From DATILL01 sp035476575 (GTDB taxonomy: Bacteria; Actinomycetota; Actinomycetes; Mycobacteriales; JACQDL01), in NCBI GenBank assembly GCA_035476575.1, contig DATILL010000040.1:1-64000 (forward strand): 64,000 nt of DNA, in the 5' to 3' direction. This document shows positions 60,755-64,000 of this stretch, one piece after another (within the stretch, counting starts at the first letter, position 1; each line of letters starts with the position of its first letter). The position numbers and the translations under genes were made by a program. The notes under the pieces are model-generated. The model ran no database searches. It was not told the origin of the DNA and saw nothing but the letters and a program-made list of their open reading frames with translations.

Positions 60755-60842
60755 GGCCCCTCGCGCACCCGCCAGAGCCCGCTGACCCTTGCTGCCTTCC
60801 GGCCCTGGGGGAGTTCGCAGGGTGAGCGCCGCACGAGGGGCT
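60755..60842 (-). ncRNA. ffs: Signal recognition particle RNA (small, 4.5S type)
   Basis: The minus strand has the conserved apical domain CCAGGGCCGGAAGGCAGCAAGG, closed by a long stem whose ends are GCCCCTCG and CGAGGGGC. With Ffh it targets membrane proteins. Position next to dnaX and tRNA-Ser is usual in actinomycetes. Ends are estimated from the outer stem. Confidence 0.88.
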
Positions 60843-61018
60843 GGCCGACAGTCTAGGGCATGCCGCCCCGGCCCTTGGCGGCACTTGTCGAACCAAGGTC
60901 ACCGTGATCCGGCGCGCTGTTGGTGACCTGGGTACGACAAGTGGGGCTGGTGCCGGAGGCGGTGGTCGGCGGGCCGGCAGCACCCCCGGCGATCCCGTAT
61001 CCTCTCTGCCGTACGCCA

Positions 61019-61103
61019 GGAGGATTCGCCTAGTGGCCTAGGGCGCACGCTTGGAAAGCGTGTTGGGGGCAACCCCTCGGGAGTTCGAATCTCCCATCCT
61101 CCG
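61019..61103 (+). tRNA. tRNA-Ser(GGA)
   Basis: 85 bases. Acceptor stem GGAGGAT/ATCCTCC, anticodon arm CACGC-TTGGAAA-GCGTG with anticodon GGA, a long class II variable arm (TTGGGGGCAACCCCTC) and T arm GGGAGTTCGAATCTCCC. CCA is not encoded. Intact. Confidence 0.93.
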
Positions 61104-61136
61104 CCCTCCTGACCAGCGCAGACGCCGGGCGAGCGG
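61103..61136 (+). repeat. Direct repeat, left copy, at tRNA-Ser 3' end
   Basis: CCTGACCAGCGCAGACGCCG and flanks directly follow the tRNA-Ser. A similar sequence (CCTGACCAGCACAAACGCCG) lies at 62570-62609, just after the toxin pseudogene, so the two copies bracket the decayed toxin-antitoxin pair. Confidence 0.5.
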
Positions 61137-61331
61137 CACTACCTCCCGAGCCCTGCGGCCCAGCAGGCGTCGGCGGGGCCTGCCGGTCACGTCGGCATCC
61201 CGGCGCCCAGGCCACCACATGCCCTTCGCCGGTCCAGATCCGCTGTCGCTGCGGTCCGCTACGGCCACCCCGAAACGCGACGTGCTTGCGTGTCGCTGCA
61301 AACCCGCCGGATGCCGGGCATACTGCCGAGC

Positions 61332-62041
61332 ATGGACACAACGACGGCAACGATCTCCCGTGGGCGAGCTGCCGAGGAGGGCTGCTACGAGGCCATCCGG
61401 GCGGCAGCGCTGTCCGGAGTCCCACTTTCCACCGTCTATGACTGGGCGCGAAAGGGACTCGTCGTACCGTCGGTGTCGTCGGTCCGTGAGATGTTAGGGT
61501 CTTTGCGGATTTGATGGCCCTGCGAATCGTGTCTTGGCTGCGCCACCCCAAGAAAAGCGCGCAGGGAGCGCCGGTTCCCAGGAGCCCGATGCGCGAGGCG
61601 AAACGGGCTCTTCATTACCTCGACGAGCTGGATCTGGATCTCTGGCACCCCGCCACAACCGCAGACCCTTCGCCACTCTTGGTCGACTTGGCTGGCACGA
61701 TCTGGATTAGGCAGAACGGCGAGCTCGCCAATGCTGGGGGCCAAGCGCCGGTCGGCAATATTGCGGAGTACCTGGAGCTTCTATCGCCATACGCGGCGGA
61801 TGGACACTTGGGTCCGGATCTGCTCAGGCCCCGCGCGCACCTGCGCATCGTTCCGCTGGTGGTTGCCGGCGAGCCACACGTGTACGGGTCGCGCGTGACC
61901 TCACGGTCGCTGGCGGCTCTGGGACGGCGCGGACTCACTCCTGCTCAAATCGCGGACATGTACGAGCTCAAGCAGCACTGGGTGGAGGAGGTCCTAGACC
62001 TCGAGAGGCAGCTCGCGAATTCTGAGCGTCCGGCTGCCTGA
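61332..62041 (+). pseudogene. HTH-DUF433-type antitoxin, frameshifted
   Basis: The first frame (61332-61514) encodes an HTH segment, AALSGVPLSTVYDWARKGLV then SVREML. It stops, and the sequence continues in another frame at 61511 (ADLMALRIVSWLRHPKKSAQ ...) with the RSLAALGRRGLTPAQIADMY segment typical of DUF433. Adding one T in the TCTTTGCG run restores a single frame, so a one-base deletion is the likely lesion. The 3' neighbour is its toxin partner. Confidence 0.6.
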
Positions 62042-62042
62042 A

Positions 62043-62559
62043 ATGGCAAAGCAGCAACTGGCGCTGGCGCTTGATCAAAACTTTCCTCCGCTGATCATGG
62101 AAGCGGCGCCGTTCCTGCCGGAGGTGACGGTGGCCCCGATCAGGCAGATAGACCGCCGGTTGTCGACGTTGGGCGATCGTGAACTAATGATCGCCCTATA
62201 CTAGCTTGGCTGGGACGGGCTCGTGACGAACAGCTACCGGATGCTGAACATCCCGTCCGAAGTTGCCGCACTGGTGAAAATCAAACTGACGTTGATCGCT
62301 GTACGGGGCGTCAGCGACGACCCGCTGAGAGCGACGGGAGCGGTTCTGCTACACCTGCCAGCCGTCGCCAAACTGATCAGGCACGGAAAGTCGAACGTAT
62401 TTCTCCTGAACCCCAAAATGTCCGCCGCCCACCGATGCTTGGAACTCCATGCGCCTCCTTGCCTCGAAGCAAGGCCAGAGCCCCGAGGAGCTGTGGAATG
62501 AGGTAAAGGTGACGGATGCGGAACTAGCGCAGATCGTCCTGCCACCACCACCTGGGTGA
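62043..62559 (+). pseudogene. PIN-like toxin (DUF5615 type), broken
   Basis: The ATG at 62043 begins ALALDQNFPPLIMEAAPFLP and runs to an in-frame TAG at 62202, after which the same frame continues with LGWDGLVTNSYRMLNIPSEV and ATGAVLLHLPAVAKL. Near 62420 a frame change leads to PTDAWNSMRLLASKQGQSPE and a TGA at 62557. So one nonsense codon (CAG to TAG fits) and one frameshift. Confidence 0.6.
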
Positions 62560-62569
62560 GACGGGGCCT

Positions 62570-62609
62570 TCGCCCCATCCTGACCAGCACAAACGCCGGG
62601 CAGGGCGGC
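62570..62609 (+). repeat. Direct repeat, right copy
   Basis: Right-hand partner of the repeat at 61103-61136. About 18 of 20 core bases match. Confidence 0.5.
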
Positions 62610-62773
62610 TGCCGCTGTGTCACCGGCCCCTGAGCTGCCTCAATCACTGACGAAAGCTGAAGTCGGTTGGGCACCCTCGGACAGACCCGGATGCATACGG
62701 CGGCCCGCCGCCGCACCTGTCGGTCGCGGAAAGGTGCTGGAGCTGACCCGGCCGGCCCGGCTAACGTCGAGAC

Positions 62774-63433
62774 ATGCCGCTGTTGCTGTCGGTCACCGTC
62801 GGTGCCGCCCGATCGGAGCCACGTACTCCCGCCGGCGTGACCGCCATCGACAAACGGCCGGTCACCGGGCCGGTCGAGGTGCGCGCGCCCGGACCCAACG
62901 GCATAGGTGGCAGCGGACTGGCCGGCGACCAGATCGGCGACAAGCGGCACCACGGTGGCACCGACCAGGCCGTCTACGCCTATGCCAGCGAGGACCTGGC
63001 CTGGTGGTCAGCCAGGCTGGGTCGCGAGCTGCCGCCCGGCTCGTTCGGGGAGAACCTCAGCACCAAGGGGCTGGATGTCACCGGTGCGCTGATCGGCGAG
63101 CGCTGGCGGATCGGCGGGCAGGTCGTCCTGGAGGTCGCCGTTCCGCGCATTCCGTGCCAGATGTTCGCCGACTGGATCGACGAGCGGGGCTGGATCACGG
63201 CGTTCATCGAGCGGGGCATACCCGGCGCCTACCTGCGGGTCATCGAGCCCGGCCGGATCCAGGCCGGGGACCCGGTGACCGTGATCCACCGGCCCGACCA
63301 CGAGGTCACCATCGGGCTGACGTTCCGCGCGCTGACTAAGGAACCGGACCTGCTGCCCCGGCTGCAGCCCGCCGACGCGCTGCCGGCGGACGTCAAGGAG
63401 CGCGTCTTACGGCGGCTCCCCGATCACCCCTGA
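62774..63433 (+). CDS. MOSC-domain protein, YiiM type
   Basis: 219 residues. GLAGDQIGDKRHHGGTDQAV is the YiiM/MOSC signature; GSFGENLSTKGLDV, IPCQMFADWI (conserved Cys) and the C-terminal 3-alpha segment fit. YiiM binds molybdenum cofactor and reduces N-hydroxylated compounds such as 6-hydroxylaminopurine. Monocistronic. Confidence 0.9.
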   Translation: MPLLLSVTVGAARSEPRTPAGVTAIDKRPVTGPVEVRAPGPNGIGGSGLAGDQIGDKRHHGGTDQAVYAYASEDLAWWSARLGRELPPGSFGENLSTKGLDVTGALIGERWRIGGQVVLEVAVPRIPCQMFADWIDERGWITAFIERGIPGAYLRVIEPGRIQAGDPVTVIHRPDHEVTIGLTFRALTKEPDLLPRLQPADALPADVKERVLRRLPDHP

Positions 63434-63515
63434 CGGAACGGCAGCTAGTAAAGGATAACTACCTAAACCTAACTGGGGCGGCCCGCGAGGCAAGGAACGC
63501 CGGATCCTGATGGAG

Positions 63516-63570
63516 CGGTGGAGGTGGGATTTGAACCCACGGACGGCTTGCACCGTCACACGCTTTCGAG
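63516..63570 (-). mobile_element. tRNA-Ser(CGA) 3' fragment, putative attachment scar
   Basis: The minus strand reads the anticodon loop CTCGAAA, GCGTG, a long variable arm (TGACGGTGCAAGCCGTC), T arm GTGGGTTCAAATCCCAC and acceptor 3' strand CTCCACCG. The 5' half is missing: no CTCCACC-complement lies where the acceptor should start (near 63600). Fits a tRNA 3' end carried by an integrated element lying to the right. Confidence 0.65.
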
Positions 63571-63802
63571 GTCTGAGACCACCCGCACCCACGCCCGCCT
63601 CCCGTCCTGCCCCGTACGCCGCTGAACGGCACCGACCCCGACCGAACGAGACGACAACTGAGACGGGGAGCGCGCCACAGCGAGCGACGACGCAGAGGGG
63701 GCGGGGTAGGGGCAACCGTCCGGACTTCCACGGCCGCCTCTTCCCCGACTCTGGCTCGTGTCGCGCGGCCGGCGAAGTCGGGCTTCCGCGTAGCCTACGA
63801 GG

Positions 63803-64000
63803 ATGCGGCGTAGGCGTAGATCAGTAAGTTCGCTGTCAGTCAACCTGCCGGACGGATACGTACTCAGCGCCGGACGGCACTACGACTTGGCGGCTCCGTC
63901 TGTGCAGGTCACGACCTTCCACGAGATCAAGAGCCGGATCTTCGACGTGTGCCCTATCTGCGGCGCCCTCCCGACACGCGAGGAGCATGTCCCACCGCTT
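63803..64000 (+). CDS. HNH-like zinc protein, cut by the window end
   Basis: 66 codons visible from the ATG at 63803, open to the last base. VCPICGALPTREEHVPP near the end matches the start of HNH-type nuclease domains (CxxC then T-x-EHVPP). It lies just inside the putative island next to the tRNA-Ser(CGA) fragment. The C-terminus is needed for a firm call. Confidence 0.5.
   Translation, partial: MRRRRRSVSSLSVNLPDGYVLSAGRHYDLAAPSVQVTTFHEIKSRIFDVCPICGALPTREEHVPPL

Overview
This 64 kb window comes from a GC-rich actinomycete chromosome. Evidence: frequent GTG/TTG starts, a dnaX-SRP RNA-tRNA-Ser block, ybaB-recR, lysC (ask), an actinobacterial leuA with a leucine-rich leader peptide, and many XRE-type regulators with long helical C-termini. 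The family (Micromonosporaceae, Streptosporangiaceae or similar) cannot be fixed from sequence reading alone.

Region 1 (1-13.95 kb) is accessory DNA. It holds a HEAT-like repeat protein cut by the window edge, an S9 peptidase coupled to an XRE regulator, a second XRE regulator, a small membrane protein followed by a NACHT NTPase with near-identical C-terminal repeats, an HTH protein with an exonuclease-like domain, a VapBC-type pair and an unknown gene. It ends at a 3' fragment of tRNA-Pro(CGG). The geometry suggests this is the distal attachment scar of an island whose intact tRNA lies left of the window. From 13.98 to 15.9 kb follow remnants of an IS30-type transposase, an FtsK/TraSA-type translocase and another transposase, plus a Panacea-domain (DUF4065) antitoxin gene coupled to an unknown 97-aa protein.

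Region 2 (about 15.9-40.6 kb) looks like a biosynthetic gene cluster without a PKS or NRPS megasynthase. Its core is a coenzyme-B12 glutamate mutase (S, E and MutL-type subunits), which should make 3-methylaspartate. With it come an adenylating ligase, an acyl carrier protein, a PLP decarboxylase (a set reminiscent of the VinH/VinI/VinN/VinL/VinO starter route of vicenistatin), a radical SAM/SPASM enzyme, two FGE-sulfatase-fold proteins, and a degenerate carrier protein lacking the phosphopantetheine serine. Two paralogous beta-lactamase-fold proteins have Cys instead of the catalytic Ser of SxxK. There are also an ATP-grasp ligase, a FemAB/GNAT-like acyltransferase, a luciferase-like oxidoreductase, an MFS exporter, three P450s and a flavin amine oxidase. 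The inferred theme is a carrier-bound beta-amino acid (3-aminoisobutyryl type) joined by discrete amide- or acyl-transfer enzymes. The product is unknown, and the right boundary (P450, amine oxidase, cyclopropane synthase) is uncertain.

Region 3 (40.7-60.9 kb) is mostly core genome: FKBP, aspartokinase, nitroreductase, a coiled-coil protein, an Ala/Lys/Pro-rich protein, leuA with attenuator, recR, ybaB, an N-acetylmuramoyl-alanine amidase lipoprotein, an SDR, a regulator, an S9 peptidase, a methyltransferase, an FAD monooxygenase, dnaX, an aldo-keto reductase and SRP RNA. A dispersed GGTGACCACA-type inverted repeat sits at several gene ends, and a candidate small RNA lies between leuA and recR.

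Region 4 (61-64 kb) has an intact tRNA-Ser(GGA), a decayed toxin-antitoxin pair (HTH-DUF433-like antitoxin with a frameshift, toxin with a nonsense codon and a frameshift), a MOSC-domain protein, a 3' fragment of tRNA-Ser(CGA) that looks like a second island scar, and the start of an HNH-like gene running off the right edge.
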